Of a stretch of DNA of 64,000 nucleotides, positions 8,659-18,963 are shown piece after piece. The number at the start of each line of letters is the position of its first letter. Within the stretch, counting starts at the first letter, position 1. This stretch comes from Theocolax elegans (taxonomy: Eukaryota > Arthropoda > Insecta > Hymenoptera > Cerocephalidae). The notes below the pieces were generated by a model. That model ran no database searches. It was given only the letters and a program-made list of their open reading frames with translations, and was not told where the DNA came from. Where the stretch lies: the NCBI GenBank assembly GCA_026168455.1, contig CM047430.1, forward strand, positions 23,330,735-23,394,734, given 5' to 3'. The position numbers were made by a program, and so were the translations under genes.

Positions 8659-10101
8659 CTATGCGCTGGGAGTCAGCAATACCGACTCCAAAATCGCATC
8701 CCGCTCACCAGCCGGAATATCCCCCAGCGAATCAATGAGTTCTTGTAGAACCCTGATTGCCGGAAGATCACCAGCGGCTCGCAGGACCCGAGCCCGGAGA
8801 TCGGGATCGCATCCCCCCAACGGCACCGATAGGCGCCCCAACGCCTGCACCCTCGGGAGGTTCAGTCCAGCAGCGAGTGATGGAAGGGCGGAAGTGGAAG
8901 GCGCCTCCGTCAGCAGCATGGAAGCATGATTCACCTTTGACCTGGTTGCCCGTCGACCTCGCCGTTTTCTTTTCGTCCCTGACGCCGGACCATCAGCAGC
9001 CACCACCGGTTCTCCCTGGGGCGAGACGTCCATTACCGCAACTTCCAGAGTCGGTGGTACCTCCGAGCGCTCTGGTTCCTCATCCAACATCACTACGAAA
9101 GTCGTAACTTCCGGTGATGCCGACGGAGGAACCGCTGGCGACCCTTCGGTCTTCCGCTCCTCCGGAGTGCGGTGCACTAGTGCGCACCTAGGGCAAGAGC
9201 GCAGGGTTACTCCTCTCCGCCCACAATTATAACAGAACTTAATATTTGTCGGATCCGGACACTCCGACCGCTTGTGACCGTGTTGCCAACATTTTATGCA
9301 GGCACAGGGCGGAGGGACTAGTTCGGGATCCGTTTGAATGGATACCAACCCATGAAACTGCACACCGGTGGTTCTCGGTGGCTCCTGGTCGCGGACATCG
9401 GTGTTCGCGCTCCGTACCGTGGAACCCTCCGGCAGCACCACCTTCGAAGGAACCGATGGCGTCGGCCGAAAGTCCACCTCCGGGCCGCGTTGCACCAACG
9501 TCGCGGGTCCAGGAGGAGGCGACTCATCACTCTTCGGGGAACGGTAGAGTGTCCCGAAGTAGTCATCCGCAGTCAGGTATCTTCGACTGGGTGACCCTCT
9601 CCTCCTGCGTCGTCTCGACCGTCTCGACGGTGGCCAATTCATTGGCCGTTGCAGTTGGGCGAGCGGGGTATCGGTCACCGGCGTGCCATCCCACAGAGGC
9701 TCCTCGGTCTCCCAAGTAGACGCCGATGGAATCGGCACCCACCCTGGATGAGGTGCGTCCTCCATCTCCGGGAATGGGAACTGAGGCTCGGTCAACTGCA
9801 CCGGATCTACTCCACCTTCCGGCTCGGGCCTCTCCGCTTCCCGGATATCCTCTCTCAACGCCGCCTCCAGCTCCAACTCCGCTTCCTCACTTTCCAATAA
9901 CTCCTGTATCGGACGCATTTCGGCTGGGGTTCGCGGCAGCATCCACCGGCGCTCCGGAGAGATCTCTTCCCCGGGGCGGATTAGCAGCAATTGCCCCAAA
10001 GCCGTGACCAGGCGTTCCTCCGCGCGTATTTCCAATTCCATCTCCTCAATGGGGGTTAGGATTTTCTCCTTCTTTTTTTTTAACAAAAACAAAAAAAACA
10101 T
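8659..10101 (-). CDS. Gypsy B ORF3: gag-like zinc-finger protein downstream of pol
   Basis: An uninterrupted 480-codon ORF starts six bases after the integrase stop of the same element. No transmembrane or fusion features are seen, so it is not a typical Env. The N-terminal third is acidic (Glu/Arg-rich, possible coiled coil near residues 18-110). A basic 'RRSRRRRRRGSPSRR' patch follows near residue 163. Then come a CCHC knuckle (CIKCWQHGHKRSEC, about residue 268) and a CX2CX9CX2C finger (CYNCGRRGVTLRSCPRC). Another basic patch 'KRKRRGRRATRSK' lies near residue 382. The gag ORF at 13087-15282 ends with the same pair of fingers, linked by a similar 'DPNIK' spacer, so ORF3 probably derives from a gag C-terminus. 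It is notably more GC-rich than gag and pol. A nucleic-acid-binding role is inferred; it may instead be the gag of another element captured here. Confidence 0.65.
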   Translation of the reverse strand: MFFLFLLKKKKEKILTPIEEMELEIRAEERLVTALGQLLLIRPGEEISPERRWMLPRTPAEMRPIQELLESEEAELELEAALREDIREAERPEPEGGVDPVQLTEPQFPFPEMEDAPHPGWVPIPSASTWETEEPLWDGTPVTDTPLAQLQRPMNWPPSRRSRRRRRRGSPSRRYLTADDYFGTLYRSPKSDESPPPGPATLVQRGPEVDFRPTPSVPSKVVLPEGSTVRSANTDVRDQEPPRTTGVQFHGLVSIQTDPELVPPPCACIKCWQHGHKRSECPDPTNIKFCYNCGRRGVTLRSCPRCALVHRTPEERKTEGSPAVPPSASPEVTTFVVMLDEEPERSEVPPTLEVAVMDVSPQGEPVVAADGPASGTKRKRRGRRATRSKVNHASMLLTEAPSTSALPSLAAGLNLPRVQALGRLSVPLGGCDPDLRARVLRAAGDLPAIRVLQELIDSLGDIPAGERDAILESVLLTPSA

Positions 10102-10109
10102 ATACTTGA

Positions 10110-10790
10110 TTATTCTTTAGGCGTTTTGTATCGCCTAAGTTGGGATATATGCACCTTTGGGTTCTCTCGCTTGTCATGCGTTTTTACTAAATACGTCGTC
10201 GACCCCAATACCTTTTCTATTTCATACGGTCCCTTATGCTTCTCGGCGAGCTTCGCGGAAAACTTATTTGGCCCACTCGATAACGCGTTGTTCTGCCGAA
10301 GGACTAAATCCTTTTCTTTATAAGACTCTACCCGTTTATTTCGATTATAATACCTGGCTTGCCTAACTTGCGCATCACCGATATTTTTCAGTACTAGCTC
10401 GCGAAGTGCATCCAATCGGCGCATTCTATCTGCTCAAAGTTCCGGAGACTGGCGAAGCTTGATTTCATTAGGCTCAACGTCACGACGTAAACTTTTAACC
10501 GGTCTAGGATGCCGTTCGTAATTTAAATAAGCCGGTGACACCTTTGTAGACGTCTGCGTAGCGGTATTAACTGCGTGTCGAAATTCGTTAACATGCTGGT
10601 CCCATGTCTGATGATCCGCACGAGCAAACATCGCGATCATCGTTTTCAACGTTCGATTTGCACATTCGACCGGATTAGCCTGCGGGTGATAGGGGGGTGA
10701 AGTAATATGCTTTACTCCATACTCCTCTAACACGGCTAATAATGTTTTATTCGCGAATTCTTTCCCATTATCGGTAAGAAGATAGTCCGA
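10110..10790 (-). pseudogene. Gypsy B integrase, C-terminal half
   Basis: Contains the second catalytic Asp ('LLTDNGKEF', about 10755-10781), the catalytic Glu ('NPVECANRT', about 10660-10685) and a C-terminal GPY region ('HKGPYEIEKV'). A TGA at 10434-10436 interrupts the frame between core and C-terminal domain, and a frameshift near 10785 separates it from the upstream part. The final stop at 10110 is followed at once by ORF3. Integrase would join element DNA to the chromosome; this copy cannot make it whole. Confidence 0.85.
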
Positions 10791-12510
10791 TATCCCATCG
10801 GAATAAAATTAATTCTTCGAAGGCCCGTGCAACCGATTTACCGTCTGCCACGCGTAAAGGTTTTAGCTCGACCCACTTCGTGAACAAATCCTGGAACACT
10901 AGTAAATAACGACAACGACTCTTACTCGGCGGGAATTCTATCATATCCGCAGCCACTACCGCCCATGGACGCTCAACGTTACGATTACCCAACAACCCAA
11001 CGGCGCGTTGCTGTGAAATTTTATACCGCTGACAAAGATCACACTTCTCGATAAACGAATGTACGTCGTGCCACATTCCCGGCCAATAATACTCCCTCGC
11101 AACTCGGTCATACGTCTTATCGATACCTAGATGTCCCGACGAGGCCTCGCAATGAGTGTCAGTGATAACCCGATCCCGATATTCCTTAGGCACAACCAAG
11201 CGCCAGCCAATCTCCGGATACTCTACCGGATCAATTAACTCATCTATACGGAATCGATAAAGCATATCGTTTTCTAACCTCCACTGCGGAAATTTATTGG
11301 GACGCTCCCGCACATGGTGCATTGCGCCTTTCCTATGCAATATTCTATGCAATATTGTGAAGTCCCATTGTTGTAACTCGAGTACCCAACGCATTAAACG
11401 ACCGGATGGTTCTTTCAAATTATGCAACCACCTCAGCGCGCTATGATCTGTGATTACCGTAAAGTGATACCCCTCGATATATGGTCTAAGCTTAAGAATC
11501 GCCCATTTTACCGCTAAACACTCCTTTTCCGTGGTAGTATAGTTACGCTCCGCGGGAGTTAACACACGACTTATGTACACGATAGGATGCTCCCCGTCGT
11601 CATCCTCTTGTGTTAATACCGCCCCAATCGCGTAATCGCTTGCATCACACTGTATACTAAACGGCTTTTTAAAATCTGGTCTCGACAAGACTGGTGCACG
11701 CGTCAATGCTAGTTTAAGCGACTCAAAGGCATCCTGTTGTTCGTTACCCCAGACCCACGGATATTTTTTTTGTAATAATTTGAGTAACGGAATTTTGACA
11801 TCAGAATCACGCTCGATGAATCGCGAGTACCATCCTACCATTCCTAAAAACCGTCGGAGCTCTTTAACATTCCGCGGTGGTGGATAATTAAGTACCAGCG
11901 CCACCCGCTCCGAATCGGGACGTAATCCGTCTTTATCTAACAAGTAACCTAAATACGAGACTTGAGAGCAACAAAATTCACATTTTTCGCGATTTACCGT
12001 TAACCCCGCTTCCGATAACCGCCTAATAACAGATTCTAGCCATTTTAAATGATCCTCAAAGCTTTCTGTCACGACGATCACAGCATCCAGATACGCGAAC
12101 ACATACGGCTCGACCTCCGGTCCGAATAAACTATCCACCAATCTTTGAAAACTTTGTGGCGCATTCGTTAACCCGAACGGCATTCGTTTAAACTGCCAAA
12201 GACCGGAACCGGGCACCGCGAACGCTGTCAACGGACGACTTGACACCTCCATTTTCACCTGGAAGTACGCTTGTTTAAGGTCGACCTTCGTAATAAACCG
12301 AGCTTTCCGTAATTTATCCAATATGCTGTCCATATTCTGACTAGGATAAGCGTCTTTCTTTGTTACCTTGTTTAAATCGCGATATTCGACACAGAACCGA
12401 TAAGATCCATCGCGCTTTTTCACGATTACCGGCGCACTACGCCACTCACTCCACGATTTCTCGATAATGTCGTTTTCTATCATCTTTCTTACTTCATCGT
12501 TCGCGACTTC
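10768..12510 (-). pseudogene. Gypsy B reverse transcriptase, RNase H and integrase N-terminus
   Basis: A 571-codon frame starts after an in-frame TAG at 12508-12510. RT blocks run in order: 'KKRDGSYRFCVEYRDLN', 'VDLKQAYFQVKM', 'MPFGLTNAPQSFQRL', then the catalytic box, which reads 'YLDAVIVV' rather than YLDD, so the second catalytic Asp is Ala. RNase H follows with 'QCDASDYAIGAVL', 'YTTTEKECLAV' and 'ITDHSALRWLHN'. The integrase zinc region has 'HCEASSGHLGIDKTYDR' and 'CDLCQRYK', then the first catalytic Asp in 'VAADMIEF'. The frame is lost just after 'FRWDIG' near 10790. The length and domain order fit Ty3/gypsy pol. Confidence 0.93.
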
Positions 12511-13086
12511 CTACATTTTAGGCGATAATCGGCGCGGTTTATGTTTTACGGGTTCCGCCCCTTGAACGTCGATTACGTGTTCAATTAGATTAGTATAACC
12601 GAAACCCCATGGTCGTTCCGGTAATAGCTTTGATATTAACCACTGCACTTGTTCTTTTTGATCGTCATTTAGTTCACTTAAACCCGCGCATTCCGCGTAA
12701 ATTTTACTCTCGTTGCTCGAACACCCATCCTTAAAAAATTCAACCCAAGGCCCGTCACGACAACGCCACAGTCCATCTCGGTAGTTTGACTCGATTGCGA
12801 ATTCCTTACAAAAATCGATTCCTAAGACTACGTCATGACTAGTTACATCGGTAGCCCGGGCTATTATTATTCCACTAACACCTAGAACATCGAGGTTTAA
12901 TTTTAACGTTCCTCTCACCGACGATAATTGCCCCGTTACTGATCGGATTTGCACCGAGGACCGTTCTAGTTGTTTTTTAAAACGTTCCGCCACCTTTGAC
13001 CCTATTAAAGATACTAAATACTGTCTTTCATCGACGACCGTATCCGCGATCTCCAAATCACCCGCGATATCAATTGACTCAAGATT
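12511..13086 (-). pseudogene. Gypsy B protease region (active-site motif missing)
   Basis: This lies directly downstream of gag in the same frame, after the gag stop. The back half of a retropepsin is visible ('VVLGIDFCKEFAI', the second hydrophobic-Gly loop). Where the D(S/T)G active-site loop belongs, the sequence goes straight from 'QYLVSLIG' to 'SKVAERFKKQ', so the catalytic Asp triad appears deleted. The region ends at the TAG at 12508-12510 that precedes the RT frame. Confidence 0.75.
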
Positions 13087-15282
13087 TTACTCTGCCATAG
13101 AGGCAGATCTACCTTCCCCATAAGGAAAAACGCCGGCGTCTAACACCGAACCAGAGCTTAAAACCACCGAATTACCTTTACGCGGCGCGAATTCCGTGGC
13201 GTCAGGTCGTAGCACCGATCGCGATTTCGTTTTACCGAAATCATCTAATAGCTCATCCACCGCGGCTTTAATTAACTCGTTATCTATTCTTAGAAGCCCT
13301 TCTTGAGGCTCTCCCGACTCGGTGCGATGAACCTCTACCTCGCTATCCACTATTCGATTACTATCCGTTAGTTCTCCGGTAACCCCTTGGTGAGCTGACC
13401 ACTTATCGCTACCAACTTCTGCACTTATCGAGTCACCTGGTAACGAGTGAGCCGATAATTTACCGCTGCTAACTTGTGCATTTGTTTGTGCAGCGCGAGC
13501 TGATACATTATCGTCTCGAACTTCTATACCGGTGCTTCTAATCTTGTTACCTTCCACGAATCTAACGTTTCTCCGACCGTCTCTATCGTTTAACAAATTA
13601 AGCGAACTACGTGGATCTTGACCAGTTAACCGAGATGCAGTAGACCCGTCTACATCTCTTCCCGACAAGGCTCGACGTATAGCCTCACAATGCGGACAAG
13701 TTTTAATGTCACGATCCGGGCGCTTACATCCTAGACACCTTTTAATGTTTGGATCTCCTAACGACACACGCGGTCTATTTAAACATTCTATCAATCGGTG
13801 TCCCGGTTTTTTACAGTATCTACATATCCGTTGGAGACAATCGCGAGCGAAATGCCCGGTGCTTTTGCATTCATAACAGCGAATTCCTTCCGATGCATTT
13901 GCGGACGGTGTCTCGATCGATTTAATCGGAGTGCTGCTGTACTGAGGTTTCGACGATCCCACTCGCGCCGTTACCGAATCGTAACTAGTTTTATCGTTTT
14001 TAGCGGCGTCAGTCTTTTGAGCACTCGCTATTTCAATTGCTTTATATACCTTATTACCTCGGTCACCACGTCGTTTCGTTATCCCCTTAATAGAATCTAC
14101 AGCGCACGCCTCATTATCGTCCACTAACTCGACTATCGCGACGTTTTTTGACTTCTTATTCTTTTGCGCGCCCATCCAAGTCGTCCCCTCGATACTACCA
14201 GTACCGTTCGGTCCACTAATACCATCGATCTCGATCAGTCTTTCGAATTCATGTCCGTGCTTATCGACCTCCGCTACGTTACAAGCCCGCCGAATTGCCA
14301 CGAACATTTGATAGTCTCGTTTCATATTTCGTATTAATATCTGCAATAATACTTCCTCCATAGGCGGGTTTTTGAATTTATTTACTATTATTTTAAAGCA
14401 CGCGATAAAATTCGATATCGACTCGCCGTCCCCTTGCTTACGTTTATATAATTCTTCTAACACATCATTATAATCAAGACGCTTCATAAACCGATAATGG
14501 AACGCCTGAGTAAATTGTTTCCAAGATTTAATACTCTTACCGACCGCCTCGAACCATCTACCCGCCGATTCCATTAATGTCGCAGGTAACGCACGTAATA
14601 AATCTGCGTCCGTTACTTCCCCGGACTTCCGCCAAACATTCAATCGACATAAAAATTCATCTGCGCCCCCTTTATCGGTGTCTACCGTATAGGATAAATG
14701 CCACGTCGGTAGTGACTTAACCAGGCGGTTGCGCATCTCGATCGCTGCTAGACGAATCCCTTCGTTCCGCACCCCGTGCTGCGCATTCGACTCGAACTCT
14801 GATTCGCTCGAGCTGGAATATCGCGCTCTGGGTGTGAGACTGGGCGCCGTCGAGCGCGTGGCTCGGTGCGACTCTCTCCGCTCGGTACGTCCTTGATATG
14901 GCAAAATCTGTTGCTCCGTTTCCGAACGCGCGTCATGACGACTTTTCGATTTCTTCTTCTTCGTCACCCGTAATTCACTAATATGATTCGTGACTTCGTC
15001 GCTCGAGGAAGTCATCGTCCCGACATCCCGTGCACTCGGTTTTCCCGCATTTACCTCCGGGAAGCCTAACACCTCATCTCTCGAATCGCGCTGATCCTCA
15101 CTGATTCGTACGCTCTTCGGGTTTTCCTTGCCGGCTGTCTTCGAACTTTGGTTACGTGAGGAACCGTTACGCGGCGTAACACGCGAATCAACTCCCGACA
15201 TTTCCGTATTAAGTGCATTCGCGTTTTCTTTCGAATACCCGATCGCGTACCCCATGGCAGCTATAGTATTTCCTAGCTCCAT
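13087..15282 (-). CDS. gag: Gypsy B gag polyprotein
   Basis: A 731-codon uninterrupted ORF. The first about 165 residues are polar and charged, with Ser/Arg-rich stretches. A retrotransposon gag capsid core follows (about residues 195-360: 'RWFEAVGKSIKSWKQFTQAF', 'YNDVLEELYKRKQGDGESIS'). Then come two CCHC knuckles (CYECKSTGHFARDC, CRYCKKPGHRLIEC) and a CX2CX9CX2C finger (CLGCKRPDRDIKTCPHC). Gag would assemble particles and bind the element RNA. The start is the first ATG after the junction with N-type sequence at 15286, only a few bases upstream, so the native leader has been displaced. The stop is TAA, with protease sequence following in the same frame. Confidence 0.88.
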   Translation of the reverse strand: MELGNTIAAMGYAIGYSKENANALNTEMSGVDSRVTPRNGSSRNQSSKTAGKENPKSVRISEDQRDSRDEVLGFPEVNAGKPSARDVGTMTSSSDEVTNHISELRVTKKKKSKSRHDARSETEQQILPYQGRTERRESHRATRSTAPSLTPRARYSSSSESEFESNAQHGVRNEGIRLAAIEMRNRLVKSLPTWHLSYTVDTDKGGADEFLCRLNVWRKSGEVTDADLLRALPATLMESAGRWFEAVGKSIKSWKQFTQAFHYRFMKRLDYNDVLEELYKRKQGDGESISNFIACFKIIVNKFKNPPMEEVLLQILIRNMKRDYQMFVAIRRACNVAEVDKHGHEFERLIEIDGISGPNGTGSIEGTTWMGAQKNKKSKNVAIVELVDDNEACAVDSIKGITKRRGDRGNKVYKAIEIASAQKTDAAKNDKTSYDSVTARVGSSKPQYSSTPIKSIETPSANASEGIRCYECKSTGHFARDCLQRICRYCKKPGHRLIECLNRPRVSLGDPNIKRCLGCKRPDRDIKTCPHCEAIRRALSGRDVDGSTASRLTGQDPRSSLNLLNDRDGRRNVRFVEGNKIRSTGIEVRDDNVSARAAQTNAQVSSGKLSAHSLPGDSISAEVGSDKWSAHQGVTGELTDSNRIVDSEVEVHRTESGEPQEGLLRIDNELIKAAVDELLDDFGKTKSRSVLRPDATEFAPRKGNSVVLSSGSVLDAGVFPYGEGRSASMAE

Positions 15283-15285
15283 CCC

Positions 15286-15499
15286 TGGCGAAAATAATCA
15301 TATGATTATTCACGCGAACTATCGAGTGATTTATCAAGTGATTTATCGGGTGATTTATTGAGTGATATATCACTTGACGATTTGGCGCTATTTATCACTT
15401 GATAAATCACTTGATATATCACTAAACCAAAATATTTAAGAAATGTGCAAATGACTATTTCTAGATTCAAAATTCGATTATAAATAGTTCAAAAATTAT
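15286..15499. repeat. N-type end and GTGATTTATC repeats next to gypsy B gag
   Basis: CCCTGGCGAAAATAATCATA at 15286 matches the terminus of insertion N, with an AT just before it. From about 15318 to 15425 the word GTGATTTATC and its complement GATAAATCAC alternate, giving a local inverted repeat. This has replaced the expected leader and primer-binding region of gypsy B. Confidence 0.55.
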
Positions 15500-15787
15500 G
15501 TCAAAAAACATAAAATAAATAAAAAAAAGAATTACACATTTTTCTGTTTATGTTAGTTATTCACCCATCCACTTATTAACCGCGGTCAATGCTGCTTAAC
15601 TTTCATGATCAATTATTTCTCAGTCTATTCTCAATGCTACATTCACAAACAGTTACAAAGATAATAAAAACATATTTGTAGACATTTCAAAAAGCCCAGT
15701 TAGAATTTATTTTAATGGTATTAGTTTCAATGGAATAAACATATTTTTAAAAATATGGACAATTTTATACAAGTTAAAATTTTAATG
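15500..15787 (+). repeat. Repeat R1, uninterrupted copy
   Basis: This copy lacks insertion N and so gives the empty site for the 4329-4829 insertion. It matches 4110-4328 and 4830-4905 closely. It runs into the LTR of gypsy B on its right. Confidence 0.75.
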
Positions 15788-16450
15788 TGTGAGTGAATGC
15801 AGGTGTTCATTGCAGACACCTCCTAACACCCAACATGTAGCCTCCACCTCCTTAATCTCGATACACACTCAAGAATCCCCTTCACAATTGCTTTCTACTC
15901 GTGGAGGCACGAATCATATCTCAAGCGCAGCACGGATTGCAATACCATTCATGGTTCGCATGCGCGAACCGTCCGAGCATGCTACTATTCGCCGAGACTT
16001 TCAACTTCGCATTAAATGCGCGAAAATACGAATTCTTTTAATTTACGTCTATTATAGATAATTTATTATCATTAATATTCCTTATAATTACATTAATTCT
16101 ACTCAAGCGACCATTAATAATTCCAATAATTAATATACCCCTATTCAATTCTAATATTAATATTTAATTCGTCACGATTCGCTTACATCTAATAGTCTAT
16201 AAATACTAATTTCTATCATATATCCGTCTCTGTCGCTCATTCAAGGCTTAACGACAAAGACAGAACATCACTCTCCCCCCAGGTGACGCGTGGGGAAAAG
16301 CCGCGCATCGCATACGACAACATGGCCGACCTCGTCTCCGCGACTACACGTGTAGTCTGCTTCGCGAAAAGACTCCGGTGTAACGACACCGTCGAGGCCT
16401 TCTCCCGCATACTTATTAATTAATAATTATTATTAACATGCAATGTCACA
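15786..16450 (-). repeat. 5' LTR of gypsy element B (putative)
   Basis: On the minus strand this begins TGTGACATTGCATG at 16450 and plausibly ends ...TTCACTCACACA at 15786 (TG...CA). Its first 105 bp match the 3' LTR piece at 8353-8457. No primer-binding site follows directly; R1 and N-type sequence lie between it and gag, so the element was rearranged after insertion. The 90-codon ORF inside is not considered real. Confidence 0.55.
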
Positions 16451-16459
16451 ATATATATA

Positions 16460-17509
16460 TATTATATAAATATTTCGCCGCTGCCGTGACTAAGATTTCA
16501 GGATTCAACATATGTATATTGTAAAGGTAAGCATACTCTTATGCGTATGAAGTTATACCTTGTAAGGAGCGCAAGTGACGATCGGAAAAGCTCGTAGGTG
16601 ATCGGGAAAGCCCGCGGGTAAGCCGCGTAAGGACTAATAATGGTCCGACGCGCAAGCTGACTGAGGAGAGTATAGAGAGAGTTTATGCGAGTCCTCGTAC
16701 ATAGACACGTCGCCGGTAACGCCTTCCTTGCTAATTTGTGGCAAGAGAAAAAGAATCGTTATTCGGTGGAGTGAGCATGCTGGAGTTAAGTGCACAGCTC
16801 CAGCGACTCTTAGGAACCTGCGAGGACGGCGAAGTTGCCGCGCGCGAGAGCCCGACGGAGAGAGGGGAAACAGGCGAAGTCGAACGCATCGACGGGGAGA
16901 ATCGAGAATCAAGGTACGTGGTGCATCACTCGCGAGCCGCGGAAGTCGGCTATATCTATAAGTTAGGGATCGGCGGATCTCGCCCGCGCGCAACGGCGAG
17001 GAAGCTAACGTGAGACCGCGTACGCGTGCTAGAAAGAGAGAAAGCGCGAGTAATCCCGGTAGTTACACCTCGTCGCGAGACCTCACTTTGTTATTTGTTA
17101 TTTCTTTATTCTATGTTAACTTAAATTTATATTTCTTGATAATAAATAAAATTCAAATGTAATCAATATCCGAGTACGAGTTTAATTATTGATTACCGGC
17201 GTACGTTATTCCCATTATCCCGAATACCGCCCTCTCCGTTTCAGGAGCGGCAGAGGTAACCTTACCGCGAATTTATCCGTTTTATTCGCGGTCCTTTTCA
17301 GCTCACAACGTTTTAGCTGTACAAAGACGCAAGATCGGCAAGTGATCTCGCGGTTGTTAACGGACATCGCAACGGTAGGTCGTGCGCGGGGTTCACTGAT
17401 TTGAATCCGCCGCGCACTCTCGGAGCACCGCCTAGGGAGTATAATTAGGCAGTGCCGTAGCAACCGATCCCTTTACCCCTACCGACGTGAGAGATTGTAC
17501 CCCGTTACA
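16460..17509 (-). repeat. Probable solo LTR of another gypsy-type element
   Basis: The minus strand starts TGTAACGGGGTACAATCTCTCACG-like at 17509 (read up to 20 bases: TGTAACGGGGTACAATCTCT), a typical gypsy LTR start. It is flanked by TA repeats on both sides. The body is GC-richer than its surroundings, and a short AT-rich stretch near 17095-17165 carries AATAAA-type signals. No matching partner or internal coding sequence is present. The other edge is uncertain. The ORFs of 60-119 codons inside lack recognisable domains. Confidence 0.45.
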
Positions 17510-17602
17510 ATATATATATATATATATATATATAAATGTGTGTGTGTGTGCGCGCAGCGGAATATTTATGTAATGTATATATATATATATATATATATAT
17601 AT
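17510..17602. repeat. TA and TG microsatellites
   Basis: Two (TA)n tracts separated by (TG)n and a short unique piece. The second tract runs directly into the left end of palindrome P1. Confidence 0.9.
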
Positions 17603-18963
17603 GGGAGATTCCATGTGAAGTGATCCAGTTAAAAAATAGAATTTTGTTTTAATGTATGGAATCAGTAAAAAAACTACTTGAATAGAGTGTAGCTAAATTT
17701 TAGACCTGAATTTCAATTAGTACCAGAGTTGTAGCCAATCAAAAAGTCGAATTTTTTGAAAAAATTGACTTTTTGGCCATGTTTATCACTTAATAACTCA
17801 AAATCTAACAATTTTTTCTTATATACATTAAATTTGAAAAAGTTTATTAATTTCAAGAAGAATCAGTTCAAATATTTCATTTATTTTATTTTAAAACTTT
17901 GAATATAGTTATAATCAGTAAAAACCTTTATAGTAAAAAAAAGGGTTGTACGATCAAAAATATTTTATCCATCCAAAAATCTAATTCATCGATGATTAAT
18001 TACCTTCAAAATAATGCAAAAGTTTGAGTGCGGCAGAGCATTTTAGACAAAGTTATGGTGTTGTTAGTCAAATTTCATAAAAAAAGAGAGCTAATGCATT
18101 TTATGAAGAAAACAGACTAACCGTATACTTGCATTCAAACAATATGGCACTATTATTCCTCAATATTACTAAAATATACTATTTATTGTTAGTTACTGAT
18201 ACTTTTATTTAGTTGTTATTTAAGTCTGATACTTTTAGTTATACCTGTTATATAATTGGATTTATTGGAATTATAAAAAATTTTAGGTATTTATCCAATT
18301 ATATAACAGGTATAACTGCTTATACCTACTGTTTTGTGTTTGTAAGCAACTTAGAGATTAAAATGTATCAGTAACTAACAATAAATAGTATATTTTAGTA
18401 ATACTGAGGAATAATAGTGCCATATTGTTTGAATGCAAGTATACGGTTAGTCTGTTTTCCTCATAAAATGCAATTGCTCTCTTTTTTTATGAAATTTGAC
18501 TAAAAACACCATAACTTTGTCTGAAATGCTCTGCCGCACTCAAACTTTGCATTATTTTGAAGGTAATTAATCATCGATGAATTAGATTTTTGGATGGATA
18601 AAATATTTTTGATCGTACAACCCTTTTTTTACTATAAAGGTTTTTATTGATTATAACTATATTCAAAGTTTTAAAATTAAATAAATGAAATATTTGAACT
18701 GATTCTTCTTGAAATTAATAAACTTTTTCAAATTTAATGTATATAAGAAAAAATTGTTAGATTTTGAGTTATTAAGTGATAAACATGGCCAAAAAGTCAA
18801 TTTTTTCAAAAAATTCGACTTTTTGATTGGCTACAACTCTGGTACTAATTGAAATTCAGGTCTAAAAATTTAGCTACACTCTATTCAAGTAGTTTTTTTA
18901 CTGATTCCATACATTAAAACAAAATTCTATTTTTTAACTGGATCACTTCACATGGAATCTCCC
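17603..18963. mobile_element. Palindromic element P1 (1,361 bp)
   Basis: The left end GGGAGATTCCATGTGAAGTG and the right end CACTTCACATGGAATCTCCC are exact inverses. The complementarity continues across about 680 bp to a centre near 18283, with only scattered mismatches. Examples: 'gtagccaatcaaaaagtcga' (about 17730) against 'tcgactttttgattggctac' (about 18815), and 'ctgttatataattgga' (about 18247) against 'tccaattatataacag' (about 18295). TA repeats flank both ends. No ORF is present. The termini match those of P2 and P3. A transcript through it would fold into a very long hairpin. Confidence 0.9.

Noticed and set aside
8735..10007. Plus-strand ORFs opposite gypsy B ORF3
   Set aside because: Mirror frames of a GC-rich coding ORF; no domain.
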